Under the pieces are notes generated by a model, which searched no databases, had not been told where the DNA came from, and worked only from the letters and a program-made list of their open reading frames with translations. The position numbers were made by a program, and so were the translations under genes. DNA of 64,000 bases from NCBI GenBank assembly GCA_025094145.1, contig JALLLS010000029.1, positions 310,001 to 374,000 on the forward strand. Direction: 5' to 3'. Each line of letters opens with the position of its first letter. Positions within the stretch are counted from its first letter, which is position 1. Shown one piece after another: positions 44,247 through 54,367 of this stretch. This DNA comes from Spinellus fusiger. Lineage: Eukaryota; Mucoromycota; Mucoromycetes; Mucorales; Phycomycetaceae.

Positions 44247-45202
44247 ATGAGCTACAGTGTTCAAGTAAAAAGAGACCATTAGAAGACCAACAACCAGAAC
44301 AACAGCACCACCACCAGACACCCCCAATGTCCAGCCAGAAAGAATTTTTGGCAGCAGTCACATTGCTCTCCAAAAAGTTTGAGGAGCTAGAGGCCAAAAA
44401 CCAGAGACAGGAGCAGAGACTGGATGCCTTTGAGGCCCTCCAGGAAGAGAACCAGAGGCTTAGAGAAGAAGTGGCAAAGCTCAAGGCATTGCTAGCAGTC
44501 CCCAACAGTCCCAGAGCAGCCCAGCCCCACGTGATGCTACCTGCACCCCCAAAAGTCCCAGAAACAGTGAAGACAGCCAAGGATTCTTCCTGGGCTACTG
44601 TCACCAAAATGCATTGCCCAGTGACACAAAACATACCCAGACAATCAGAAAAGCAAGTAGCATCGCCGCACGTGCCTTTTCAATCCCCGAAGGCCCGAAA
44701 GGTTACACATATGTGTATATCCCCAGAGGAAGAAGAATCAACTGCCCAGAAGCCAGAAAGCTTCTTAGAACTGTTGGCCTTGACACTGAAGAGTCCTAGA
44801 TGTCTGTTTCCCTGCTTGCTCTGTTCTTGGCCTTCTTGTGCATGTCCAGTATGCCCAGGAAGTTACTGCAATCTTGACCAAGGCCAAGATTGAGGTCTAC
44901 AGTGACTTTGACCCCTTGGACCCAAAGCACCTGGCAGATCCAAAGTATGAGACATACTCTGAGGCAGACTGCTGCAAGAAGCCATGCACCTGCACAGAAA
45001 CCATTGCCTTGTTGCCATGAAATACATGAGACCACATGTTGCCTATGCAGTAGCCACTGAATTCCATCTAGTTGGGTGGATTGTTGATGAAGACATGCCA
45101 GCAAGACCTGCTCCCCATGGCTATGTGGACAGAGATGATCCACTGAATGCTCTCAGGTCACCAAGAAGATCATCTGTCACCTCCATCAACATGGAGTTAT
45201 GA
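44247..45202 (+). pseudogene. LINE-4 ORF1, frameshifted
   Basis: Counterpart of the intact LINE-5 ORF1 (62048-63010). The ATG is at 44247, but one T is missing a few codons later, moving the coiled-coil part (KFEELEAKNQRQEQRLDAFEAL, LREEVAKLKALLAV) into another frame. Further one-base differences occur near 44665 (CATCGCC against CATCCGCC), 44790 (CTGAAGAG against CTGGAAGAG) and 44970. The C-terminal domain (YVYIPRGRRINCPEARKLLRT) and the end SINMEL are intact. The stop overlaps the ORF2 start as ATGA. Confidence 0.8.
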
Positions 45203-48200
45203 ATAGAGTCTCAATAGGCTTATGGAATGCCAATGGACTTCAACAGTCTTTGGTACATGATATTATGACACACTCACATTCCTTTTCTATGCTTTTCATA
45301 ACAGAAACCTGGCTCCTCTCCCCCTCATGTCTCCCTACTCCCTGGACACAGTTCCATACCTATGGCAAGCCTGTTGCAGACAGCTTCCGTGGTTCAATGG
45401 GTATCTGTGCACTCATCCCTCCTTCCTGTCCTTTCCATGTCACCCAACTTCCTATGCCCTCTCCCTATGCCCTTGGTGTCCAGTTTGGTTCCCTGAAAAT
45501 TATATGCCTTTACTTACCACCCTCTCTCTCTATTGAAGCTACCCTAGAGGTTCTCAACTCCATTCCTTTGCTTGATGATACCATCATCTGTGGTGACCTA
45601 AATGCATGCCTTGGTAGCATCATTGGTGACCATGACACCAACCCAGAGGAACAGCACTGATAGACTGGATTGAGGAACACCAACTCCAGGTGCACAACAT
45701 TATGCATGCCTTTGGCCTCCCAACATTCCTTTCATTTTGTCAAGAGCAGCAATTGACCAGCATTGTAGACCTGTTCTTGTCCAACTGTGTCTTTGCCAAC
45801 ACATCCATGCAAGTCTTTGACAACCTCAGTCTGAGTTCAGACCACAAGCTCCTTAGTCTCTCCTTTGACTATGACATGTCTTCTGCCCCACCCACACCAC
45901 CACCAGTTGAAGAACTTGGAATCTGTCTGCCTCTTGGAGTCAGAAGTGGTAGACCTGTACAAAGAAACATTCAGTACCTGTGTCACTGATCTTTCTTGCA
46001 CACTAGCCTTGGCAGTTGAGAATCCACCAGTCTCCTGCCCAGACATTGAGGGTCTCACAGCCCAGCTCAATAGCTGCATTTACAAGGCACTTGACAGTTC
46101 TGTTGGTATAAAGGCAGCCAGACCTAAGCACTGGAAGAAGTTCTGGAATGGGCACTTCAAGAAGCAGTCAACAGAAGAGAACAATGCTATAGAAGATGGA
46201 GAATGGCAAGAGGCCTAGACAAAGTTCTTTGGTGGCAAAGACACACTGAAGCAAAGCAAGCATTCAGGAGTGAAGTACAGAAAGCCAAGAGACAGCAGTG
46301 GCAGGCTTTCTGCAGAGAAATGGAGCAAGACTTTGTAAAGGCAACTTCCAAGGTGAAGCAGATCAGAAGGAGAAGGCAGCCCCAACAAACCTTCCACATG
46401 AAGATGGACCTGAAGCAGCAGCTGAAGCCATGAGACAGCACCTTGAGACTGTATACAGGGGTTCTCTCCTAACAGCAATACGTCCTCCCTGCCCAGCTGT
46501 GACACAGACAAGTGCATTTTCTGCCAATGACTCACCCTTTTCTTCTGCCTTGGTAGAGATGTCCATGAAAAAGCTTCCAAACGCAAGGCACCTGGAGCTG
46601 ACCATCTGAGAGCTGAAATGCTCAAGCCCATTGGTCACCTAGTCTCACCCATCCTGTCTCTCTGTTCACCATGTGCTGGCAATGGTCCATTGTTCCTCTT
46701 CCCTGGCGCCAGGCTCAAGTCATTCCAATCTTCAAGAAGGGTGACCCTAAGGATCCAGCCAACTATAGGCCAATTTCTCTGACTTCTGTACTGCAAAAGC
46801 TGTTTGAGACATGCCTAGCCCCTGATCTGCACAGGTACTCCCCTCCTCTGGATGTTGCCCAAGGTGGCTTCAGACCAAGACGAGGTGCACTGGACCAGGC
46901 TCTGTGCTTGCACAACCTGATGAAGAGGTACTACAGCAGACACCACCACTACCCTGTTGTTGCCTATCTAGACATCAAAGCAGCATATGACACAGTAGAT
47001 AGAAATGTGATCTGGGATGCCTTACACAAGAGAAATACACCACCTGCACTCCTGGCTCTGCTCATCCACCTATTTGATGATGTCTCAGTTGCTGTGATAT
47101 TGAACAACTTTGTTTCATTGCCATTCTCTCCAGTAACAGGTGTGCTGCAGGGCTCTGTTCTTAGTCCCCACCTCTACTCTATTTACATCAACTCCCTGGC
47201 CTGCTTGTTCAGAAGTGTAGCATCACCACAGACAACAACATTTGTGCAGTCAACATCACCAGCATCACTTGAAGAGTACCATGCAGCACTCAGCAACAGC
47301 AGCAACAGGCCTGAGCAGCCCACAGCCATCAACTCTCTCTTCTTTGCAGATGACATTGCAATCTTTGGCAAGGCACATGAGGTGCACCAAATGCTACAGC
47401 TGGCTGAACAATTCTCTTTCTCTGTGGGTTTCCATTGGAGTCCATCCAAGTGTGAGGTTGTGCTTCCAATCACCATGTCTGCCTCAACGTTATTCAAGCT
47501 CTATGGAGAGCCACTGCCCATTGCCCAAGAGTTTATCTACCTTGGTATACCCTTCAACTACAAAGGTATTAACCCTGCCTCTATAGTCAAGCATAGGAAA
47601 CAAGGTACCATGATGGCCATGTCTACCTTGCATGCAGTTGGTGCCTCATGCTCTGGATTCTCCCTGCTGCTCAGTTCCAGGCTGTACAAGACCTTTATCA
47701 GGCCAAAATTTGAGTATGGTCTTGCCATTTCAGTGCTGCTCAAGCAAGACACCAAGGCACTTGAAAAGATCCAGGATAGATGCCTTTGCATGATTGTTGG
47801 GGGCCATCCAACAAGTTCAACCCAAGTCTTGAAGCATCTTTGTAACCTGCCAAGCATGCAATTCAGAACAGACTCACTCAAGACCAGGTTCTGTCTTAGA
47901 GCCCACCACCTGCCTCACAACTGCCTCTTGTATCTGCTGAGCAGCACACAGCATGGGATATCACCTCTGGAGCCCTTGAAGAAGAACCTCTCTACCACTT
48001 GCTCCCAGCCCAATGGCCTTCCACATCAGCCCAGCTCAAGGCATACTTCCAAGACCAGCAGCAACATCTGTTCACAGAATACCTGGCAACACAGACAAGG
48101 TGCTGATAAGAGCATGCAGGCCAACTCTTGGCATAGACCCAGTCCTCTACCTACCAGCAGATAGGTATGACAGAAGCAGGCTGGTGCATTGGAGAATGGG

Positions 48201-48508
48201 GTGGCTCCCAGGAAAACCACCCTTGTCAGTGTAATCCAGATGAGCACACTTCTAGAAGACACCTTGCTGTTTGCCCAGTAATACCAAGACACCTGTGGGA
48301 ACAACTCCCCCCATCAGCACAGCAGCATCCACTGGACAATGCCATCAACTGTCTTCCTCTCAAGTCTCCTTCCTGTCCTTCCTTCTGGGTGCCTCTCCTG
48401 ACAATACTATGGCACATTGACCAACTCTGTAACCCAGACAGCAACTACAGCACAGCAGCCAGCCCAGGATCCCTTTGGTCTGAGCAAGCAGCATCCCAGC
48501 ATGCATGA
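45199..48508 (+). pseudogene. LINE-4 ORF2 (AP endonuclease-RT), frameshifted
   Basis: N-terminal endonuclease (GLWNANGLQ, ITETWLL, ICGDLNACLG, TSIVDLFLSN, SSDHKLLSLSF) is broken by a missing C near 45643 and others near 45938, 46150, 46215, 46405, 46580 and 46660. From 46671 a 497-codon frame is open: WQWSIVPLPWRQAQV, NYRPISLTSVLQK, DVAQGGFRPRRGALDQALCL, AYLDIKAAYDTVD, GVLQGSVLSPHLYS, LFFADDIAIF (~47340), KIQDRCLCMIVGGHP. It shifts again near 48020. The CQCNPDEHTSRRHLAVC tail is near 48227. This is the best-preserved RT core of the window, with an intact FADD site. Confidence 0.87.
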
Positions 48509-48776
48509 ACAGCTTTTTGTTTTGCTTCTCTGTCTTCCTCTCTCTCACTGTCACAACCTATTAGCACAGTTGCAGAGTAGAGAGCAGGGACAATCACTTA
48601 GTCTAGTAGTCTTAGCTTCTTTTTCTTGCATGGCCTTTTTTGTTCTTTTAAGCCTGTAGAACTTTTTTGTATCTTTTTTTCAAATTGTCATAAGGAGGGT
48701 AATATGCTTTATTAAGCTAGTACAAAAACCCCTTTAATAAAAAACTTTAATCTAGACCAATGATCTTTCTTTTAGA

Positions 48777-48777
<1 letters not shown>

Positions 48778-48863
<86 letters not shown>
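48778..48863 (+). other. Poly(A) tail of LINE-4
   Basis: 86 consecutive A directly after the 3' UTR, which contains TTTAATAAAAAACTTT about 40 bp before. This fits target-primed insertion of a polyadenylated transcript, and the length implies a recent event. Confidence 0.85.
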
Positions 48864-48865
<2 letters not shown>

Positions 48866-49932
48866 ATCTTTAATCTTTTAGACATCAGCTGCTATGCTGT
48901 TCACAGTGATGTGTGTTCCTAGACTTAGCCACCAAGAAGATGGACAGGCCTGCTTTCTTTGTTTGGTCCCAACCATGACTGTTTGCAGCTCTCTCTGTCG
49001 CAAAGACAGAATTGCTAAGTTTCCTTGTCTTTCTGTTCCTTTTTTTTCCCTTTTTGGTGTACACTTTCTTTTCCTTTTGACACACATTTTCTTTTTGCAC
49101 TACATTTCTCTATTTTCCATTTTCAGTCCATACTTTTCTTCTTCTACACCATGCTTTTCTCTATTTTTCCCTTTTTCAGTCCACACTTTTCATTTTATTA
49201 ATTACCATTCTTTTGGTAATTCAGTAGTGTTAACCTTATTTTATGGCTTATTTCATCTTATTTTATTCTATTATCCCATTGATATTATTGTAAGCTATAT
49301 AATAGTATAATCACATTAGGAATTGCACTATTACTACACTCTACAATGCTTATATGAATTGACTTCATTATATTTTTACCTTATTGTCTATTAGTATAAA
49401 TACTCCTAGTTATTTTCACTAATAAACATTGTCAAATTCTATCATGATACTTCTTTCTGAATATTTCTTATTCTTTTATTTTGTTATCTTATTCTTCCTT
49501 TTCAATTGGATCTTTCAGAGACAAGTGTATCATTTTGTTGATTTCTACTTGTGAATTATCCATTGTGTTTTGTACAAGCCAGTCTCTGTGTATTATTGAT
49601 TGTACTGTTTTCCTTGTGAACTTGTTGTTCACTGTTTTTTTTATATTTGTATCCTACAATATCCCTTTCTCTTTTACATTCACTTGTGGGTGTAAATTTC
49701 ATTTTATTTTAGATAGTTGATTCTTTTGAAGAGACTATTCTCTTTTTTCCCAAACCCATTTCCCTCCATTATCAGTGATAATCTTTATTTTAACCTTTAT
49801 TTCTATCTTTTTATCCACCTGTCACATATCACTAAATACCACATGCATCACTGCTTGTCAGTTACCAATTTGGACAGGATAATACTAAGCCCAAAAGTAG
49901 AGACAGCAATAAGAGGAAACTGAGGATAACAA
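48864..49932. other. Pyrimidine-rich spacer, no gene seen
   Basis: T/C-rich on the + strand. TAGTATAAATACTCC (49391) followed by AATAAACATTGTCAAATTC resembles 43850-43905. Short open frames here are low-complexity Phe/Ser-rich reads of pyrimidine tracts. It could be an old LTR, but I cannot define its ends. Confidence 0.4.
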
Positions 49933-50220
49933 GGTCTGGACTGAAGCCCACATAGATCAAAGAAGAATAGGTAAAGAGAGGATAGAAGATGCTTTTTATT
50001 CATTCAAAATAGTTGCTTATTTATACTAATTTACATATGATACAATTGACTAAGTACATCTTGTCTTCAGTCTACTCAGGGTGAGTGTGACTTCATCCAA
50101 GACATACTGTTTGTTTGATTATTTAATAAACCCAAAAAAAGTAATCCATATGAGTCCAATAAGGAAAAGTGTGCTGGCCAATGGAATCATAGCATTTAGT
50201 ATAGTGGTGACATGCTAAAG
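49933..50220 (-). repeat. LTR-D-like repeat, copy 2
   Basis: It starts at TCTGGACTGAAGCCCACATAG and matches 26846 onward, including TTTTTATTCATT and TTATTTATACTAA. Its right part diverges. Like copy 1, it lies directly before the 5' end of a LINE. Confidence 0.5.
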
Positions 50221-50234
50221 ATCACTTTTTTTAA

Positions 50235-50592
50235 AGATTTATAAGTTTAATCTAAAAATTCAAAAACGTCCATCTGTCTCCAAAAAGCTGCATCCATTAT
50301 CAATCCATCTTCCTCCACCTCCCAACTATCTCCTACAAAAGTTTCAGACCTCCAGCTCTCAAACTCAACCAGATCCACTATGTTCTCTTCTCCAGCAGGA
50401 CAACAACACCTTCTGGCTAATGCCACCACCACCACCAAAGCTCAACTTATCTTGGCAGTGACGTCACTTCAACAGAGCTTTGCTCAAATGGCTTCTGAGC
50501 ACACCCATCAGAAGCAGAGACTTGAGGCCTTTGAGGCCATTATGAAAGAAAACAAGAAGTTGAGAGAGACTGTGGCAGCCCTTGAGGCTAAG
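50235..50592 (+). pseudogene. LINE-6 5' end and ORF1 N-terminus
   Basis: The leader resembles the other LINEs (GTCCATCTGTCTCC, CTGCATCCATTATC). ORF1 starts at ATG 50380 (MFSSPAGQQHLLAN) with a coiled coil (HTHQKQRLEAFEAIMKENKKLRETVAALEAK). It is cut at CTAAG (50588-50592) by LTR-B. The continuation, CTAAG-CTTGCTGCC encoding KLAALTNKAAPV, is found in inverse at 53713. Confidence 0.8.
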
Positions 50593-51246
50593 TGAGATTG
50601 TTTGGACAGGTAGATTAACAAGACTGAACAAAGATAATTTTTATTGAGTAAAGAAAGGTTCACTATTTATACTTTTGGTGGGTGCTTATCCTTCAGTGGC
50701 TTCTACCTTATGGTAGGATAATCTATTCTACCTTATGGTAGTTATGATAGTCAACCTTATGGCTGCTTCACAATTACAACTAAATGGTTGGTGGGGACAT
50801 TCTACCTTATGGTAGAATTCACTCTCTTTGACCTTATGGTTGGTGTCTATATTACTACCTTATGGTAGTATTAATAACTGCCACCTTATGGTTGGCTCAT
50901 ATGTTTTACTTAGTTGTAGTATTATTAGATTCAAACCTATGGTTGGTTCCTGGGACAAGCACCATTATTGAAACCATTAATTATTATGAGTCTTTACTCA
51001 ATTGACTCTGATAGGTCAATATTGTTCTGTTAGGATTATTAATGAAGATGGCTCTTGTTAAGTGTTCAATAGTGCACTGAGCTTTAGAAGGTGATTTGTA
51101 GTTACAACCAATCAGTGAGATGATACAGAGATGTACTATGTTACTTGTGTGCACTCAAGCTTTCATAGAGTATTCTGAATGTCACAGCACACTACTTGTG
51201 TTGACCTATTTATAGAGAATCTTTGGATTGAAGTCAGAACACAACA
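50593..51246 (-). repeat. LTR-B, left arm of inversion around LINE-6
   Basis: A 654-bp copy from TGAGATTGTTTGG to GAACACAACA with the full dyad array. Its left flank CTAAG pairs with the flank of the other arm (CTTAG at 53709-53713), not with its own right flank (GGAAC). Confidence 0.87.
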
Positions 51247-53007
51247 GGAACATAGGACCACTGCTAACACATGGTAAACAGACCAGAAAGAATGGGGACA
51301 ATGGTGGTGCTGAGTGGCTTTAGCATTTCTGCTCTCAGATGGTCTACTCCTGGTGCTTTTCTATTTGGCAGCAGCTTCATACAGAACTTGACAACAGGTT
51401 GTGAGAATGGTGTTGTGGCTGCTGAGAAGGGATTCTGATGTTGCTGTGCTATTGCTGGTGGTCTGAGTGATGTTAATAGTGAGCCCCTATAAACACTTTC
51501 AAGGTGTTGGCTCATCACTTCTGCTGCTGCTGCTGGCCCATCTGGTTGCTGGTAGGTCTGCTGTGGCTGTCTTCTTCTACAAATCTGCTTCACCTTGGAC
51601 ATAGCCTTTGCATAGTCTCTCTTCATACTCCTGCAAAACTCCTGCCAGTGTCTTCTCTTGGCTCTGCACTTCATACCTAAAGGCCCTCTGTGCATCCAGG
51701 TGCCTCTGCCACCAACAAACCTTGTCCAGGCCTCTTGCCCTTTTCCAGCTCTTGAAGCTGTGCTCCCTCTTGTCAACTGCCTCCTGCAGAGCCTCACTCC
51801 AGAACTTCTGCCAATGTGCAAGTCTATGTGTCTTGCTTCCAACAGAGCTGTCCAAAGCATAGTAGATGCAGCTGTTGAGCTGATCTGTCAGGCCATCAAT
51901 GTCAGGACAGACACCAGAAGGATTGCTCACTGTAAAATTAATTAGCTGACACAAATCAGATGAGAGACTATCAAACTTATCTCTGTATAGATCAGCAACA
52001 TCTGGCACCACAAGGCAAGAGAGATTCCACATTCTTCTGAAGGGTGGTGGTGTGCATGGTGCTGTGGATATATCATGGTCAAAGGTCATGTTGAGCAACC
52101 TATGGTCCAAACCAAGAGAGAGGTCACCATACACCATCATGGATGTGTTGTCAAAGAGGCAGTTGGACACAAACAGATCCACAATGCTACTCATCTCTTG
52201 TTCTTGTCTGAAGGAGTGGTATATTTGTTGTAATCATGAAGACAATGGTAGCAGTCACAGACCAATTATTAAGTTGTCTCCTTTCTACAATGTAATTCAT
52301 AGTTGACACCACATATTAAAGTCTACTGAACAGGCCATTATTATCAAGTATCCTAAAACAGTAATAGATCATATTCAGTACACAGCCACTTGTCTATTTA
52401 GTATAAATAGACATGTCAAAATTGTTTTAATAAAAGTATCTTGTTTTGAGTCTGATTAATTCCCTTTTGAATTTAACAATGTTGCTTGACCAAAGGCATG
52501 CATACTGTTTTGGACATACAGCTGACGTTCTTAAAGCCATTCCAACAGGGCTCTACCTCTAGGATTCTTGTCATGATCACCAAGAAATGCACCAAGTCTT
52601 GCATTCAGATCACCACAGATAATTGTGTCCTCTGTCAAAGAAATGGAGTTGAGTACATCAAATGTGTTTTCAAGGGAGAGGGAGGGGGGAAGGTACAGGC
52701 AAATAATTCTCAGTAAACCAAGTTGGATACCAAGAGCATAGGGGGAGGGCATAGGGATTTGAGTGACATGGTAGGGACAGGAAGGAGAGATAAGAGCACA
52801 GATACCAATTGAGCCATGGTAGCTGTTCTTAACAGGCTTCCCATAGGTGTGGAGCTGTGTCCATGAGGTAGGGAGACGTGAGGGAGAGAGGAGCCAGGTC
52901 TCTGTAATGAATAGCATAGTAAAAGAGTGAGAGTGGGTCATAATTTCATATACCATAGACTGTTGAAGTCCATTGGCATTCCATAGGCTTATAGAGACTC
53001 TATTCAT
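51247..53007 (-). pseudogene. LINE-6 ORF2, inverted and truncated
   Basis: Read on the - strand from ATG 53007 (MNRVSISLWNANGLQ). Endonuclease motifs ITETWLL, ICGDLNARLG, SSIVDLFVSN and LGLDHRLLNMTF; RT start NRKAPGVDHLRAEML (~51340). It ends after LFTMCWQWSYVP at the LTR-B junction, so most of the RT is missing. A stop lies at ~52531, a solo LTR-E sits at 52226-52478, and a frameshift occurs near 51660. It is very close to LINE-3 in sequence, for example through SSVGSKTHR and KREHSFKSWKRARGLDKV. Confidence 0.85.
52226..52478 (+). repeat. Solo LTR-E inserted in LINE-6
   Basis: A 253-bp copy, TGTTGTAATCATGAAG to GAATTTAACA. Flanks ATATT (52221-52225) and ATGTT (52479-52483) differ at one base, consistent with a slightly decayed TSD. 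Confidence 0.8.
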
Positions 53008-53713
53008 GTTGTTGTTGGGTGTTGGAGGACTCTGACATTGCAGGGGAGCTTCTTCTGCTAACTTTGAAGGCATTGGCAGGGTCATATCTGTCCTGGTACA
53101 TCTTCTTGTTGGGGTTGGGAGGCATGTGCTTCTCACTGAGCCATCCAGCTCCCAAAAAAGCTGAAGCTACAGCATAGGCTGGGTAGGGTCTCATATACTG
53201 GATTGCCTGGATGCATCTGTTCTGGTTCAGCTGCATTTCCTCCAGTACAAGCTGCTGTTCAGAGAACTCAGAGTATTTAGGGTCAGCCAGATGTTTGGGA
53301 TCCCAGGGGTCAAATCCACTGTATATGTCCACCTTGGCCTTAGCCAAGACCTCCTTGACTTCAGCTTCATACTGCACATGGACCAGAAGACCAAGAACAA
53401 AGCAGGCAGGGAAACAGACATCCAGGATTCTTCCAGTGTCTAGGCCAAGGGTTCTTAAGAGGCGTCTTGCTTCTGGGCAGTTCATGTGTCTGCCTCTGGG
53501 AATATATACATAGAAAAAGCCCTTTGGACCTTCCTGGATTGAGAATGCATGGGCTGCAGACTCTACTCTTCTTGCTGAAGGAGCTGGTCTTTCTGGCTAC
53601 AGTAGCCCATGTGGAGTCCTTGGCTGTCTTCTCAGCCTGTTGGTGGTTCTTTGGTGACTGTGTCACCTCTTGTATCACAGGAGCTGCCTTATTAGTCAAG
53701 GCAGCAAGCTTAG
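53000..53713 (-). pseudogene. LINE-6 ORF1, inverted C-terminal part
   Basis: Continuation of the ORF1 begun at 50380, on the - strand: KLAALTNKAAPVIQEV, the STWATVARKT motif, then after a frameshift near 53560 the conserved domain (MNCPEARRLLRTLG, RILDVCFPACFVLGLLVHVQY, DPKHLADPKYSEFS). It ends QQQHE with a TAG at 53000-53002 that overlaps the ORF2 ATG (ATGAATAG), exactly as in LINE-3. Confidence 0.8.
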
Positions 53714-54367
53714 TGTTGTGTTCTGACTTCAATCCAAAGATTCTCTATAAATAGGTCAACACAAGTAGTGTGCTGTGACATTCAGAATACTCTATGAAAG
53801 CTTGAGTGCACACAAGTAACATAGTACATCTCTGTATCATCTCACTGATTGGTTGTAACTACAAATCACCTTCTAAAGCTCAGTGCACTATTGAACACTT
53901 AACAAGAGCCATCTTCATTAATAATCCTAACAGAACAATATTGACCTATCAGAGTCAATTGAGTAAAGACTCATAATAATTAATGGTTTCAATAATGGTG
54001 CTTGTCCCAGGAACCAACCATAGGTTTGAATCTAATAATACTACAACTAAGTAAAACATATGAGCCAACCATAAGGTGGCAGTTATTAATACTACCATAA
54101 GGTAGTAATATAGACACCAACCATAAGGTCAAAGAGAGTGAATTCTACCATAAGGTAGAATGTCCCCACCAACCATTTAGTTGTAATTGTGAAGCAGCCA
54201 TAAGGTTGACTATCATAACTACCATAAGGTAGAATAGATTATCCTACCATAAGGTAGAAGCCACTGAAGGATAAGCACCCACCAAAAGTATAAATAGTGA
54301 ACCTTTCTTTACTCAATAAAAATTATCTTTGTTCAGTCTTGTTAATCTACCTGTCCAAACAATCTCA
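53714..54367 (+). repeat. LTR-B, right arm of inversion around LINE-6
   Basis: A 654-bp copy in sense orientation (TGTTGTGTTCTGACTTC to CAATCTCA), the same length as its inverted partner at 50593-51246. TATAAATA lies near 54291 and AATAAAAATT near 54316. Its right flank is gypsy-E. Confidence 0.87.

Larger units (their letters stand above)
44104..48863 (+). mobile_element. LINE-4 with poly(A) tail
   Basis: Complete in length: shared 5' end at 44104, ORF1, ORF2, 3' UTR (48509-48777) and an 86-nt poly(A) (48778-48863). Over the shared 2.1 kb it is nearly identical to LINE-5, so both are young. It carries many one-base deletions that LINE-5 lacks. Confidence 0.85.
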
